Part shown: piece after piece, positions 36,231-45,652 of the stretch
Layout of the letters: every line of letters starts with the position of its first letter
Position numbering within the stretch: position 1 is the stretch's first letter
Source of the DNA: Candidatus Krumholzibacteriota bacterium
GTDB lineage: Bacteria > Krumholzibacteriota > Krumholzibacteriia > LZORAL124-64-63
Length of the DNA stretch: 56,508 bases
Reading direction: 5' to 3'
Assembly: GCA_024275485.1 (NCBI GenBank)
Contig: JAJRZA010000014.1
Coordinates: forward strand, 1-56,508
Made by a program: the position numbers and the translations under genes
The notes under the pieces: model-generated
Databases searched by the model: none
The model's input: only the letters and a program-made list of their open reading frames with translations
What the model was told of the DNA's origin: nothing

Positions 36231-39200
36231 ATACCTGCGCAACCACTTCAATTCCAACCCCGACGCCTCCTCACCTTGTCCATACGTTGAAATAAACTTG
36301 AAATACTTGTTGATGGAATACTCCAAGGTCATGAAATAGGTGCCGGATTTTTCCAGGGATTGGTTGTAGTTCAACAAAATTTTTGGTGTGAGATATTTAC
36401 CCACCCTGAATGTGCTGTCGCCATCGGAACCCGAGCCCATCTCGACCAGGTCCACACCCAGGGTATTGGACATTTGGTTTTGCAAACCCGCCCCTCCGAA
36501 AATCACAGCCAGGGCAGCCAGATTGTCCCTCAGCTGAGCAGCCGGGTCATTTTCATTGTTTGCCTGTCCTCTCTGGTTGTTGTCCAGATCATTGGAAGGT
36601 TGACCAAAGAGAAGAACCGCCATGATATCCGTCTTGACCAGGTCCGGCTCAGAGCTCAATTCCACCTCGGGATCATCGGCAAATCCGGTTATATTCAAAT
36701 AGACGATGTAACCTGAAACATCGGACGAAAGTTGGATATCCAAGTGCGGATTCGGTGGTGCCAAATTGTTGAAATCGATATTCGCCTTCTCCACGGAGAA
36801 AATGTTGTTCATGAATTTAAGGGTCCCCTGCCTGACACCGATCCTGCCATTGACGACGGGCATGTTTATACCTTCATCATCCAGGCCCCGAGTTACCTGC
36901 AGACTACCCTCCAGTTCAATATTCAAACCATATCCGTTGATAATCAGGGGCCCGGACAAATCCAGAGCCAAATCCAGGTTGGGAATAAAAACCGGTTTGG
37001 CTTCATCAAGCAGTGGGCCTTGATTCTCGGGGTTTAGAAAGTCCTCCACCGAGAGGGAATCTCCCCGGACTGAGGCCTGCCTGGCCAAGGCTTGCCAAAG
37101 AAGAGACTCCCCCTCCATTGGCAACAAGGTCGGAGGTATCTCTGGAATCCGGATAAACCCTGATAAAATATCAACCGTACCTTTGATTTCTGGATCGAAA
37201 ACATTACCCGAAAGATCGGTATTCATACGCAAGGCGAGGCGTGAACTGTTGGGCAAGTCCACCTCCAACCTTTCAAATCCCAGATGCCCTTCAATGCTGG
37301 CCCTTGAAAGGTATTCGGCTTCAGGCAGTTGGGTGTTTTCGGTAACCAGTTCAGTTTGATCCAACAACTGGGCAGCAAATTCCAGCACTCCCTTGAATTC
37401 GATATCAGGCGGCACCACCGGATTGAGAAGGGACAGATCCAGTTCCTGGCGGGGAAAGCGAGCCTCCAGCCCACGACCAGTGGCAGGAACCCAGCGACCG
37501 GATTCCACATCGGGATGGCCGGGCCAGAGGAAGATTCCCGTCAGGAGGGAGGTCTCTCCGGCAAACAGCATCAGGTCCGCGCCCAATCCGCTGGAGTCAC
37601 CCCGAACAAGGTGGAAATCCAGTTCCACTCCCACTTCCGTATCATCCCGATGATGCAGCACCCTGGCTGCGGCCTGACCAGTGAAGACTGGCCCTGCGTC
37701 GCCTCCTTCCAGATCCACCGTGGCTGTGAGGGAGAGATCGGACCCGCCGTCCCTGCTCCAGAAATCGGATGGGGCTACGGACATCAGGAAATCCTCCCGG
37801 AGAAGCAAATCCATCACCATATCCAACTGAAGCCCGGTGGTATCAAGTTGGCATTGCAGTGCAACTGTGCCAAGTCCGCCTTCCAGTCGAAAGCTCTCAA
37901 TGCGAAAATCCCGTGGCCCGGGTCCCAGAACGATAGTCGCCGGTTGTTTAGTTCGCATGGTGCTGTCCAGTCCCGCAACCACCAGGGAATCCAGCTTCAA
38001 AGTGCGCACGCTGTCAATCAAGCCGGTCCCGCCAAGGGCAATCCTCCCTTTGGGAGACCAAACACCCAGATCGAACCGGTGAGACAGTGAGTCCGGTCGA
38101 CTCAGATCACTTTCCAAGTTCAATTGCAGGGAATCGAGTTCCACTGCCCCGAGAATCAGTCCTTTGTTCACACGGATTTTAGCTTCCACCATTTTATTTC
38201 GGGTGCGGATTTCAGCGCGCACCGAAGACAATTCCAGGTCGGGAGTTTTCGCAGATGCCGTAAGATCCAAATTGAGATCAGGCAGGGGCCAAAGTCCTTT
38301 CAAATCCGCCTTCAAGTCAAAACCTGCCTCGGCTGTGGCCAGAGTGGGGCCACCCAGCAAGTGCAGCAGAGTTGGTTCATCCAGGCCGGCAGCCAGATTC
38401 ATGTCAACTTCGGTGGAGTCCACCCAACCGGATGCAGCCAACCGGACTCCCATAAAGGCCAGATCAAGAGTATCGACATCAACTTTGCCATTTTCCACAC
38501 CGGCTGTCAGGATCAGGCGCTCCAGCCAAGACGTATCAGAGAAGTCCAGGCGAACCTGGGCGACAGGATCCGGCTGAGTCAGATCGGCCACCGATACTTT
38601 CAAATCAAAATTCCCTGCCAAAGGTCCCAAGACATCCAGAGGAAAATCTTTGGGCAACAGAGGGCGCAAATGATCCGGCCCCGGCAAAACACCATTCCCA
38701 ACCAGGGCAATGGTCAACCCGGTTTCAGTCCATTTCCCTTCGCCGGATATTTTGACTGAAACCATTCCACCTTCTCGCCAGGACTCACGAACAGCCACTG
38801 GGCCAGCTTCCGGCACCCGCACGGACAGATTTTCCAAAATGAATTCATGCCCAGGGCCATTGGCCTTCAGGTCCACCAGGAGGCTATCCGCCACCAGGAC
38901 CACAGGTTCGTCCATGCTCAATTCCACCCGAACCGTTCCTTGATCCACATGCAACGCAGCCTGGTTTTCCGCTCTCAATTCCACGAATCCTTCGAAGCGG
39001 CCCTGGGTCAAGGTCAGGGTCTCGTCCACCTGTACATCCCTGACCTGGACCTTGAACCGTTGCAGTCCAAGGGAAGGAATTGGTGGAAAAGTTCCCTCTC
39101 GTAGGAAAAATGATGGGGACAAGGAATCAGTTTCAGCACTGGCAGTTTCGGAAACAGGGAAAAGTTTGACGATATTGGGGATATCAACCGGGCCTGCTCT

Positions 39201-39617
39201 CAGGACCAATTCCCGGATCCAGAGATCCTTGTCCCGCAGAGCCATCAATTCCAAATCCACCACCAGATCGGCAATCTGGGCCAGAGTATCGCCTACCGCA
39301 GCTCCAGGGAGGGAATCGCTGATTGCCACCCGCCAGACAACTCCTTGAAGTTCCAGCCTTCCAGGCTGAGGCCACGATACCTCCGCCACGGTCAACTCTC
39401 CCGGCAGAAAACGGTGAGCCTGCCCCAGGGCAGCCTTCAACAAACCACTGCGGGTCGGGGGCAACGTCACCACGAGCAGAAGCACCAGCACAAAAACCAG
39501 CAAAGTCAGTAAAAGCTTCCCGAAAAGACGCCATCCACGCCCCAAAAAACGCCGAAACCAGGAAGGTTCTCCCTGCTCTTCCGGAGTCACTTGTTGGCTG
39601 TCTGATGGGTTTACCAT
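36228..39617 (-). CDS. tamB: TamB-like translocation/assembly module protein (DUF490/AsmA-like)
   Basis: Envelope-spanning protein of 1129 residues. An N-terminal membrane anchor (LFGKLLLTLLVFVLVLLLVV, about 30-55) precedes a very long beta-repeat body that forms a hydrophobic groove in the periplasm. The conserved C-terminal TamB domain (about the last 280 residues) is recognisable: IRQGTLKFMNNIF-like start, IDFNNLAPPNPHLDIQLSSD, VYLNITGFADDPEVELSS and DIMAVLLFGQ. It works with TamA in outer-membrane protein insertion or phospholipid transfer. Its start lies inside the tail of the TamA-like gene (ATGGTAA, stop inside the overlap). The stop is TAA, showing that TAA is an ordinary stop here. 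Confidence 0.9.
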   Translation of the reverse strand: MVNPSDSQQVTPEEQGEPSWFRRFLGRGWRLFGKLLLTLLVFVLVLLLVVTLPPTRSGLLKAALGQAHRFLPGELTVAEVSWPQPGRLELQGVVWRVAISDSLPGAAVGDTLAQIADLVVDLELMALRDKDLWIRELVLRAGPVDIPNIVKLFPVSETASAETDSLSPSFFLREGTFPPIPSLGLQRFKVQVRDVQVDETLTLTQGRFEGFVELRAENQAALHVDQGTVRVELSMDEPVVLVADSLLVDLKANGPGHEFILENLSVRVPEAGPVAVRESWREGGMVSVKISGEGKWTETGLTIALVGNGVLPGPDHLRPLLPKDFPLDVLGPLAGNFDLKVSVADLTQPDPVAQVRLDFSDTSWLERLILTAGVENGKVDVDTLDLAFMGVRLAASGWVDSTEVDMNLAAGLDEPTLLHLLGGPTLATAEAGFDLKADLKGLWPLPDLNLDLTASAKTPDLELSSVRAEIRTRNKMVEAKIRVNKGLILGAVELDSLQLNLESDLSRPDSLSHRFDLGVWSPKGRIALGGTGLIDSVRTLKLDSLVVAGLDSTMRTKQPATIVLGPGPRDFRIESFRLEGGLGTVALQCQLDTTGLQLDMVMDLLLREDFLMSVAPSDFWSRDGGSDLSLTATVDLEGGDAGPVFTGQAAARVLHHRDDTEVGVELDFHLVRGDSSGLGADLMLFAGETSLLTGIFLWPGHPDVESGRWVPATGRGLEARFPRQELDLSLLNPVVPPDIEFKGVLEFAAQLLDQTELVTENTQLPEAEYLSRASIEGHLGFERLEVDLPNSSRLALRMNTDLSGNVFDPEIKGTVDILSGFIRIPEIPPTLLPMEGESLLWQALARQASVRGDSLSVEDFLNPENQGPLLDEAKPVFIPNLDLALDLSGPLIINGYGLNIELEGSLQVTRGLDDEGINMPVVNGRIGVRQGTLKFMNNIFSVEKANIDFNNLAPPNPHLDIQLSSDVSGYIVYLNITGFADDPEVELSSEPDLVKTDIMAVLLFGQPSNDLDNNQRGQANNENDPAAQLRDNLAALAVIFGGAGLQNQMSNTLGVDLVEMGSGSDGDSTFRVGKYLTPKILLNYNQSLEKSGTYFMTLEYSINKYFKFISTYGQGEEASGLELKWLRRY

Positions 39618-41455
39618 GGATATCCAATCCCTAAGGTCCACATATCGCGAGACCGACCCTCCTGACGATTAAGAACATTGACCGCATAGTTCAGGCGCAA
39701 AGGGCCAATGGGAGTCATCAAATCCACGGCCAGGCCTGCAGCCCCACTGATGGTACCCGAGGTCACATCAGAGTACTCACGCCAAACCTGTCCAGCATCA
39801 TAGAAAGCAGCCCCTTGGATCAGCCAGAAGAGTGGGAAACGCAATTCCAACCCCGCCAGCCCCACAAACTTGCCTCCTCTTGGATCATTGGCGGAATCAG
39901 TGGGCCCAAGGTGCCGACGGTCATACCCGCGCATGGTGTTGTACCCACCTGCATAGAACCGACGATTGGCCAACAGATCCTGGGAGTCACCCAGGGATTG
40001 GCTCGCACCAAGCCGAAAACGCCCAGCCAGAATCACTTCACGAAAAATCGGTTGGTAACGGACCGCATCGCCATGCAATTGCAGATATGGGGATTCGGAA
40101 ACACCTTCGGGAGGGGAGGCAGTGAACGATATTTTATAGTAATAACCTCGAGTGGGTATGATGGGATTGTCAGTCCGGTCCCATTTCATGTCACTCCATA
40201 TTTCCAGCATGGGCCCCTGGGCATCCGGCGGTTCATCCGGATCCGGTGTAAATATTTCCACCTCAACCAACGACAAGGATATGCCCACTTTCCACATATC
40301 GCGCAGGTTGGGCCGAAAAGCCTGAATAAATTCATTCCGCTTCTCGAAAGATCCGTAGGACAGTTCATTTTCTTTTTCGATCCCAAATCCATAACTGGTT
40401 GTCGACCGTGGAGTAAGCCAACCCTTCCAAAAGACATCCACTCCCAATCCAAGTAAATGAGAACCCACCTCGCCTCTGGTCCGCAACCCATAACCCCTTT
40501 TAAAGAAGTTGTTGTGAGACCACCCCATACGAACCATCCAGGGATTGTCAGACCAGGTTCCCACTGCCGCGTACCAGGATCTCATGCGAGCATTTTCAAG
40601 AGTTGCCCGGGCAAGCAGGCGGCCCGGCTGGAGATTCTCCGTGGTCAGTTCCACCCGACCAAAAAGTTGGGGTCCCCGCAGATCCATAGCCGACTGGCTC
40701 ATTTTGGCAACAGAGTACTCCGCCCCCATTTTCAAATCCATGACTCGCAGGGCCACGCCGACAAGGTCCTCGCTGCACCCCTCCACAATGACCGAGTCGA
40801 CCACGCAATAGAGTCCGGCTTCCACGGCAAAGTGAATCTCAAGCAGACCCGCCTCAATGCCCTCCAAAGTGGGCTGGACCTTCGCCGATTCAAAACCCGA
40901 GTTCAGCAAAATTGTCCGCAAAAAATCAGCTGTCTTTTCAAGACTTTCATCCTGAAAAATCTGGCCCCGGTGAATAATCCCCTGATGACTGGTATCCGGC
41001 AATGCCACCCGCTGCGGCCAGCCATTTATTTCCAGATGCCCAACTCTGACGGCCTGGCCGACATCAATTTCAATACGCAGAGCAAGTTGACGTTTTTCCA
41101 GGTCGGGTTCCACTACAGGGTTGGTTTTGGCCATGGGATAACCAATGCGGGCCAGGTACAAACGAATACGGGCCAGATCTTCGGCCAGGATTTTAGTTTG
41201 GAAATTCGGTCGCTTGGTGCCAAAGAGATTACGTCGGCCGTGAAGTGCCAATTGGTTGTTGAAATCTTTGGCAAGCTCTTTGGGTAATCCCGTCAATTCA
41301 AAAGCGGTGATTTCCCAACCGCGGTAATGATCCCAGTCTTCAGCTCTGGCTTGCCGAGGCATCAGCCCGGTGCAGAGCATGACAAGGCATAGGATCAACA
41401 AAGTTGACCAATTGTGCCATGGAGCAAGAGCAATGCCTGTCAAATGAAATTTCAT
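39611..41455 (-). CDS. tamA: TamA-like Omp85/BamA-family outer-membrane protein
   Basis: Outer-membrane barrel of 614 residues from the start at 41455. A signal peptide (LLILCLVMLCTGLMPRQARA) is followed by POTRA-type domains (about 45-290; VRVGHLEINGW, CVVDSVIVEG). The 16-strand barrel then ends in ...TLGIGYPW, the aromatic C-terminus expected of Omp85 proteins. The lid-lock loop motif is present as FYAGGYNTMRGYD. It partners TamB, whose gene overlaps this one. The frame runs further up to 41545 without a good ribosome site. The gene is divergent from the cysteine desulfurase gene across 108 bases. Confidence 0.9.
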   Translation of the reverse strand: MKFHLTGIALAPWHNWSTLLILCLVMLCTGLMPRQARAEDWDHYRGWEITAFELTGLPKELAKDFNNQLALHGRRNLFGTKRPNFQTKILAEDLARIRLYLARIGYPMAKTNPVVEPDLEKRQLALRIEIDVGQAVRVGHLEINGWPQRVALPDTSHQGIIHRGQIFQDESLEKTADFLRTILLNSGFESAKVQPTLEGIEAGLLEIHFAVEAGLYCVVDSVIVEGCSEDLVGVALRVMDLKMGAEYSVAKMSQSAMDLRGPQLFGRVELTTENLQPGRLLARATLENARMRSWYAAVGTWSDNPWMVRMGWSHNNFFKRGYGLRTRGEVGSHLLGLGVDVFWKGWLTPRSTTSYGFGIEKENELSYGSFEKRNEFIQAFRPNLRDMWKVGISLSLVEVEIFTPDPDEPPDAQGPMLEIWSDMKWDRTDNPIIPTRGYYYKISFTASPPEGVSESPYLQLHGDAVRYQPIFREVILAGRFRLGASQSLGDSQDLLANRRFYAGGYNTMRGYDRRHLGPTDSANDPRGGKFVGLAGLELRFPLFWLIQGAAFYDAGQVWREYSDVTSGTISGAAGLAVDLMTPIGPLRLNYAVNVLNRQEGRSRDMWTLGIGYPW

Positions 41456-41563
41456 TTGGTTGAAAGTAACTCCCGGTGGGCAGTGTGTAAACTTCCACTG
41501 GGAAGACAGTGGCATTTTTTCCACCCTGGCGTATTCTAGGTCCAACCAACGGAAGGACCATCA

Positions 41564-42703
41564 ATGCTGTATCTGGACTTCAACGCTACTACACCGGTAG
41601 ACCCCCGCGTGGCCGATGTCATGCTGCCTTTTCTACGCAACCACTTCGCCAATCCCTCCAGCAACCACACCCTGGGCCGGGCCAGCCGAAGCGCCATCGA
41701 CCGTGCCCGACTGCAGGTGAGTCGATTGCTCGGAGCCCAGCCCGACGAAATAATCTTCACCAGCAGCGGCACCGAGGCCAACAATCACGCCATCATCGGC
41801 GCTGTTTTGGCCAATCGCGAGCGAGGCAACCACATCGTCACCTGCAATGTGGAGCATCCGGCCGTCACCGAAGTCTGTCGGCATCTGGAAACCCTGGGGT
41901 TTTGTTTCACGGAAGTGGCCGTGGACTCTTTGGGCATGGTCAGTGTCGAGGATGTGGCCGCCGCCATCACACGGGAAACCACCCTGGTGACCATCATGCT
42001 GGCCAACAATGAAGTGGGCACCCTGCAACCCATCAGCGAAATCGCAGGCCTGGTTCGGCCGAAAGGCATCCTGATGCACACCGATTGTGCACAGGCCGTG
42101 GGGAAAGTTCCAGTGCAGTTGTCCGAACTTGGTGTGGACATGATCTCGGTCGCGGGCCATAAATTGTATGGACCCAAAGGAGTTGGAGTGTTGTGCATTC
42201 GCCGGGGCCTTGAGCTGCCCAACCTGATGCACGGAGCGGGCCACGAAAACGGGCGACGTCCCGGCACTGAAAACATCCTGGAGATCGTGGGCCTCGGTGA
42301 AGCCTGCCGGTTGGCCGAAGAGGATCTTGCCGAAGAGTTGCCCCGCCTGACGGAATTGCGAAACCATCTGGAAAAATCTCTGCTGACCATGTTTCCTGAA
42401 GCTCGCATCAATGGCCACCCTGAATTGCGCCTGCCCAATACTCTGAGCATCAGCTTTCCCGACCTGAGGGCTGACGAGATCATGGCCGCCATGCCGAATG
42501 TTGCCATATCCGCTGGGGCGGCCTGTCACGGTGGAGGTCCCGTCGCCAGCCGTGTGCTGACCAGCATGGGCGTGCCCGAACGCTGGGCTCTTGGCACTCT
42601 GCGCATTTCGTTGGGCCGGATGACGACCCCAGCAGAAGTTGATCAGGGGATAGAGGAAATTTCCCGCGCCGTCAAGACAATTCAACGAGGCAAACCAAAT
42701 TGA
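41564..42703 (+). CDS. Cysteine desulfurase (NifS/IscS family)
   Basis: PLP enzyme of 379 residues that removes sulfur from cysteine for Fe-S clusters or tRNA thiolation. It opens MLYLDFNATTPVDPRV. The PLP lysine is Lys200 in SVAGHKLYGPKG, the upstream His is in NVEHPAV, and the persulfide Cys is Cys321 in GAACHGGG. The short segment after Cys321 and the C-H-G-G-G form fit the class-I NifS-like branch, though not the canonical IscS loop. No scaffold (iscU/nifU) gene is adjacent. An Rrf2 regulator gene lies convergently 54 bases downstream, fitting Fe-S control. Confidence 0.92.
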   Translation: MLYLDFNATTPVDPRVADVMLPFLRNHFANPSSNHTLGRASRSAIDRARLQVSRLLGAQPDEIIFTSSGTEANNHAIIGAVLANRERGNHIVTCNVEHPAVTEVCRHLETLGFCFTEVAVDSLGMVSVEDVAAAITRETTLVTIMLANNEVGTLQPISEIAGLVRPKGILMHTDCAQAVGKVPVQLSELGVDMISVAGHKLYGPKGVGVLCIRRGLELPNLMHGAGHENGRRPGTENILEIVGLGEACRLAEEDLAEELPRLTELRNHLEKSLLTMFPEARINGHPELRLPNTLSISFPDLRADEIMAAMPNVAISAGAACHGGGPVASRVLTSMGVPERWALGTLRISLGRMTTPAEVDQGIEEISRAVKTIQRGKPN

Positions 42704-42757
42704 TAAAACCAGGTTCCATGGGATAAAAACCTGGCCGGGGTCCGCAAGCCCTGGACC

Positions 42758-43216
42758 CTATTTCTTTTTCTTTTGCAGTATTTCCAGTGTCAGGAGCTGT
42801 TTTTGCATGGTTGGGCAGGGATTCTCCTCGGAAAGGATCTCGGCCAAAGTGGTACCGGAGAAAGCTTTCTCCACCATGGCCATTGCCTGATCCAATCGAC
42901 GGTGCAAGGGGCACAGGTCGGAGCTGTGGGCATCTATATCCAAAGGGCAGCTTTCGATTCGCTGGAGGGGATTGACTGAATTGAGGATCTGCAACAGGGT
43001 AATATTGTCCGCAGTTCGCACCAGGACAAACCCCCCTTTTAATCCCCGAGTTGAATAAACCAATCCACCCCGAACAAGGGCCTGCAGCACTTTTGAAAGA
43101 TAGCTATGGGGCACCTTCATGGTTTCTGCGATTTGACGAGTTGTCATGGATGTGCCGTCGCCGGCGGCCAGGGCCAGAACGGCCCGCATGGCGTATTCTA
43201 CAGTCTGGGAAAACAC
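42758..43216 (-). CDS. Rrf2-family transcriptional regulator (IscR/NsrR-like)
   Basis: Winged-helix regulator of 152 residues. The frame reaches back to 43261, but GTG at 43216 has AGGGG five bases upstream and the family start VFSQTVEYAMRAVLALA. The DNA-binding part is clear: MTTRQIAETMKVPHSYLSKV, LQALVRGGLVYSTRGLKGGF. Cysteines in SCPLD, LCPLH and PCPTM could hold an Fe-S cluster, though the spacing is not the exact IscR triplet. Members sense Fe-S status, NO or redox state. Its convergent neighbour is a cysteine desulfurase, so an IscR-like job is reasonable. The C-terminus ends in a run of lysines. Confidence 0.88.
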   Translation of the reverse strand: MFSQTVEYAMRAVLALAAGDGTSMTTRQIAETMKVPHSYLSKVLQALVRGGLVYSTRGLKGGFVLVRTADNITLLQILNSVNPLQRIESCPLDIDAHSSDLCPLHRRLDQAMAMVEKAFSGTTLAEILSEENPCPTMQKQLLTLEILQKKKK

Positions 43217-43328
43217 AGAAACCCCTAACAAAAAAAGCCGATTCGCGTAATATCTGGACAACGAGGTCGAAATTACTCTGAAAGCGGCTCTGTGTCAATT
43301 CCAAGTACCTTTTCCAGCATCAGTTCAC

Positions 43329-43362
43329 AAAAAAAATTGGCCGCCTCACACCAGCTGAGGCG
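43329..43362 (-). terminator. Minus-strand terminator beyond the kinase operon
   Basis: CGCCTCA and TGAGGCG form perfect 7-bp arms around a 7-base loop. On the minus strand the hairpin is followed by GCCAATTTTTTTTG. It lies about 320 bases after the lone receiver gene, the last gene of the kinase operon. Confidence 0.65.
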
Positions 43363-43683
43363 ACCAGGGCGAGGGGGGGTATCCTCGCTTCTGAACAGGA
43401 ATTGAAAGGTGACCCGGACCGGATAGGGCCGAAGCCCCAACGACAGTTCTGGTTTGCGGTTCCGTCCTATCATATTTCAGAAAGGGTCACTTCCCACACA
43501 TGCACTCAAGGTATTGCAGGGATGGTGCCAACTACCATAGGACAGCAGAAACAATTACTTAGATCTTTGGAAACCAGCGGGTTAATGGAATTTTATTATT
43601 CCCATATCAATTTAAATAAACACTCTCATAACCAGATTTGTCCCCTTGGGGACACATTCGCCTCCTGGAGGACACACCAGGAG
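43363..43683. other. Untranslated region with two tight inverted repeats behind the kinase operon
   Basis: No convincing gene. Just after the receiver stop there are two hairpins in a row: CTCCTGG/CCAGGAG (about 43660-43682) and TGTCCCC-TT-GGGGACA (43637-43652). An AT-rich stretch follows, then the terminator at 43329. The stretch could be a long 3' untranslated region or a small RNA on the minus strand. A 66-codon frame at 43273-43473 overlaps the terminator and is not supported. Confidence 0.4.
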
Positions 43684-44073
43684 TCATGACACCACCAGCC
43701 GCGATTGGTTGATCTGATCCTCCACTGCCGAAAGCAGGATTTCAGAATCAAACGGTTTGGTGATATACTTGCAAACACCGCCTTCACGGGCCTTTCGGAA
43801 ATCCTCATCAGCAGTGCAGGCCGTCAAATAAATCACAGGGATGTGGCTGGTTTCATCAATGTTGCGCAACCTCTCCACAACCGCGTGTCCGTTGCCGGCG
43901 GGCATCCCTATATCCAGGATGATCAACTCAGGTTGTTCTTCGATGGCCTGGCGGGTGGCGCTAAGACCATCAAAAGCAGTGCTCACATCGTACCCCATGG
44001 CTCCGAGGCGAATACTCAAACTTCGGACGATATCAGGTTCGTCGTCCACCACGAGAATTCTGCCCTTGCTCAT
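43684..44073 (-). CDS. Single-domain response regulator (CheY-like)
   Basis: Stand-alone receiver of 129 residues with no output domain. All phosphorylation-site residues are present: VVDDEP (acid pair Asp10/Asp11), LIILDIGMPAGNG (phospho-acceptor Asp54), a Thr in IYLTACT, and the Lys in KYITKPF. It is likely a phosphate shuttle or a partner of the histidine kinase encoded just upstream, whose stop it overlaps by four bases (ATGA). The output may be protein-protein contact, as with CheY or DivK. Confidence 0.93.
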   Translation of the reverse strand: MSKGRILVVDDEPDIVRSLSIRLGAMGYDVSTAFDGLSATRQAIEEQPELIILDIGMPAGNGHAVVERLRNIDETSHIPVIYLTACTADEDFRKAREGGVCKYITKPFDSEILLSAVEDQINQSRLVVS

Positions 44074-45623
44074 TGTTCGCTCCTTACTTCTGCGAGGGAC
44101 CTACCCAACTGATGATAAGTCAGGCCGGAAAAATCCATTGGGAGAGAATCATTGCTTTCCATATCAAGATTTTGCACGGCATACCTGAGGAAGAAACCAT
44201 CGTCCTGCCGATTTTCCAGATGGTTCTCCAGTCGGGCCAGGAAAGAAGCGGTGCCGCGACGGTCAGTTCGCAACAAAACCAACATCCTGGCTTCCCCATC
44301 CACCCGGACTTGGGTACTGCGGTCTTCGCCCAAACGAAACAATCTATCAATTTCCTTTTCCAGATCTTCGGGAAGATCATGACCGGCGAGTCCCGGCCTC
44401 AGGTGAACCAAAGTCCAATGCTCGATGCTGCTGCCTTCTGCGGTTGTCCCGTCGGAAACAAATGCCTGCGCATGCTCCGTTGCATCATAAATGGGCAACC
44501 TGAAATGAAAGGTGCTGCCAACCCCCTCTTCACTTTCCAGTTCCAGACATCCCCCATGCAACCAGATGATTTTCTGGGAAATGGGAAGACCCAGGCCGGT
44601 ACCCTGGGCGCCAGGTCCTGCGCGCCGGTTCAACTGTGAAAACTTTTCAAAGACCCTGGCCTGATCCAGTTGGCTGATTCCCGGACCATTGTCCAAAACA
44701 GCCACTCGAATTGCGGATTCCTGGATCTCGGCCCGAATCGCTATTGTTCCCCCGGCCGGGGTGAACTTGCAGGCATTGCCCACCAGGTTTACCAAAACCT
44801 GGGTCAGCATGCCGGCATCTCCCAATACGGGTGGTAGATCATCGGCCAGATCCACTTGAAAAATCTGTCCGCCATTTTTCAATTGCTTGGCAAAATCCCG
44901 CCTGATATTTTCGACCACACCACCAAGATCCACCAACTCCCGCTTCAAATGGCTGTAACCGGACTCGATGCTGTCCAGATCCAACAGGTCATTGACCAGG
45001 GACGCCAGTCGATTGCAATTGCGCAGGGATGAATTCAAACAGGATTTTTGTTCCTCGTTGAGGGGGCCAACAATTTCTTCCAGCACCAGGCTGGTGTATT
45101 CCTTTATCACGGTCAAGGGAGTGCGCAATTCATGGGAAGCAGCTGAAAGAAAATCGGATTTGCGGTCGCTGATTTCCTGTAATCGGTTGTTGGCATGATT
45201 CAGCTCCGAAACCAACCTCGCGCGCACCAGGTGGTTGCGTTTGATCTCCAAGAAAACATTCACCTTGGATCGAATTATAAATGGATCAACTGGCTTGAAA
45301 ATATAGTCGACGGCGCCCGCTTCATAACCGCTGAAAATATGCCGGCGTTCCTTGTTGATTGCGGTAACAAAAATGATGGGAATTTCTCGGGTGCGCACAT
45401 TCCGACGCATCAACTCCGCCACCTCAAAGCCGTTCATTTCCGGCATCTGCACATCCAGCAACACCAAAGCAAGATCGTGGTCCAACATCATGCCCAGGGC
45501 TTCGTTGCCCGAATCGGCAGTCAGGATCTCCAAATCCGGACGATCCAAAAGCTTTTTTAGAGATTTCAGGTTCTCGGGCCGGTCATCCACCAGCATGATT
45601 CTCAGAACCTCAGGGGAACTCAT
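44070..45623 (-). CDS. Receiver-histidine kinase (REC-HisKA-HATPase)
   Basis: Cytoplasmic kinase of 517 residues with no membrane segment. Order: receiver (about 1-125; IMLVDDRPEN, acceptor Asp57 in LLDVQMPEMNG, IFKPV), a coiled linker, HisKA (about 170-235; FLSAASHELRTPL), HATPase (about 280-395; NLVGNACKFTP, DNGPGIS, GTGLGLPISQKI). A tail of about 120 residues of unknown type follows (LEKEIDRLFRLGEDRSTQ). Start 45623 has GGAGG four bases upstream. It comes 30 bases after the large kinase upstream and overlaps the single receiver downstream, so the three form one relay operon. Confidence 0.92.
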   Translation of the reverse strand: MSSPEVLRIMLVDDRPENLKSLKKLLDRPDLEILTADSGNEALGMMLDHDLALVLLDVQMPEMNGFEVAELMRRNVRTREIPIIFVTAINKERRHIFSGYEAGAVDYIFKPVDPFIIRSKVNVFLEIKRNHLVRARLVSELNHANNRLQEISDRKSDFLSAASHELRTPLTVIKEYTSLVLEEIVGPLNEEQKSCLNSSLRNCNRLASLVNDLLDLDSIESGYSHLKRELVDLGGVVENIRRDFAKQLKNGGQIFQVDLADDLPPVLGDAGMLTQVLVNLVGNACKFTPAGGTIAIRAEIQESAIRVAVLDNGPGISQLDQARVFEKFSQLNRRAGPGAQGTGLGLPISQKIIWLHGGCLELESEEGVGSTFHFRLPIYDATEHAQAFVSDGTTAEGSSIEHWTLVHLRPGLAGHDLPEDLEKEIDRLFRLGEDRSTQVRVDGEARMLVLLRTDRRGTASFLARLENHLENRQDDGFFLRYAVQNLDMESNDSLPMDFSGLTYHQLGRSLAEVRSEQ

Positions 45624-45652
45624 TTTTCCTCCTTCTTCGATCCAGTCGCAGG

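Noticed and set aside
43273-43473. 66-codon minus-strand frame after the Rrf2 gene
   Set aside because: It runs through a clear terminator hairpin and has no ribosome site or recognisable family.
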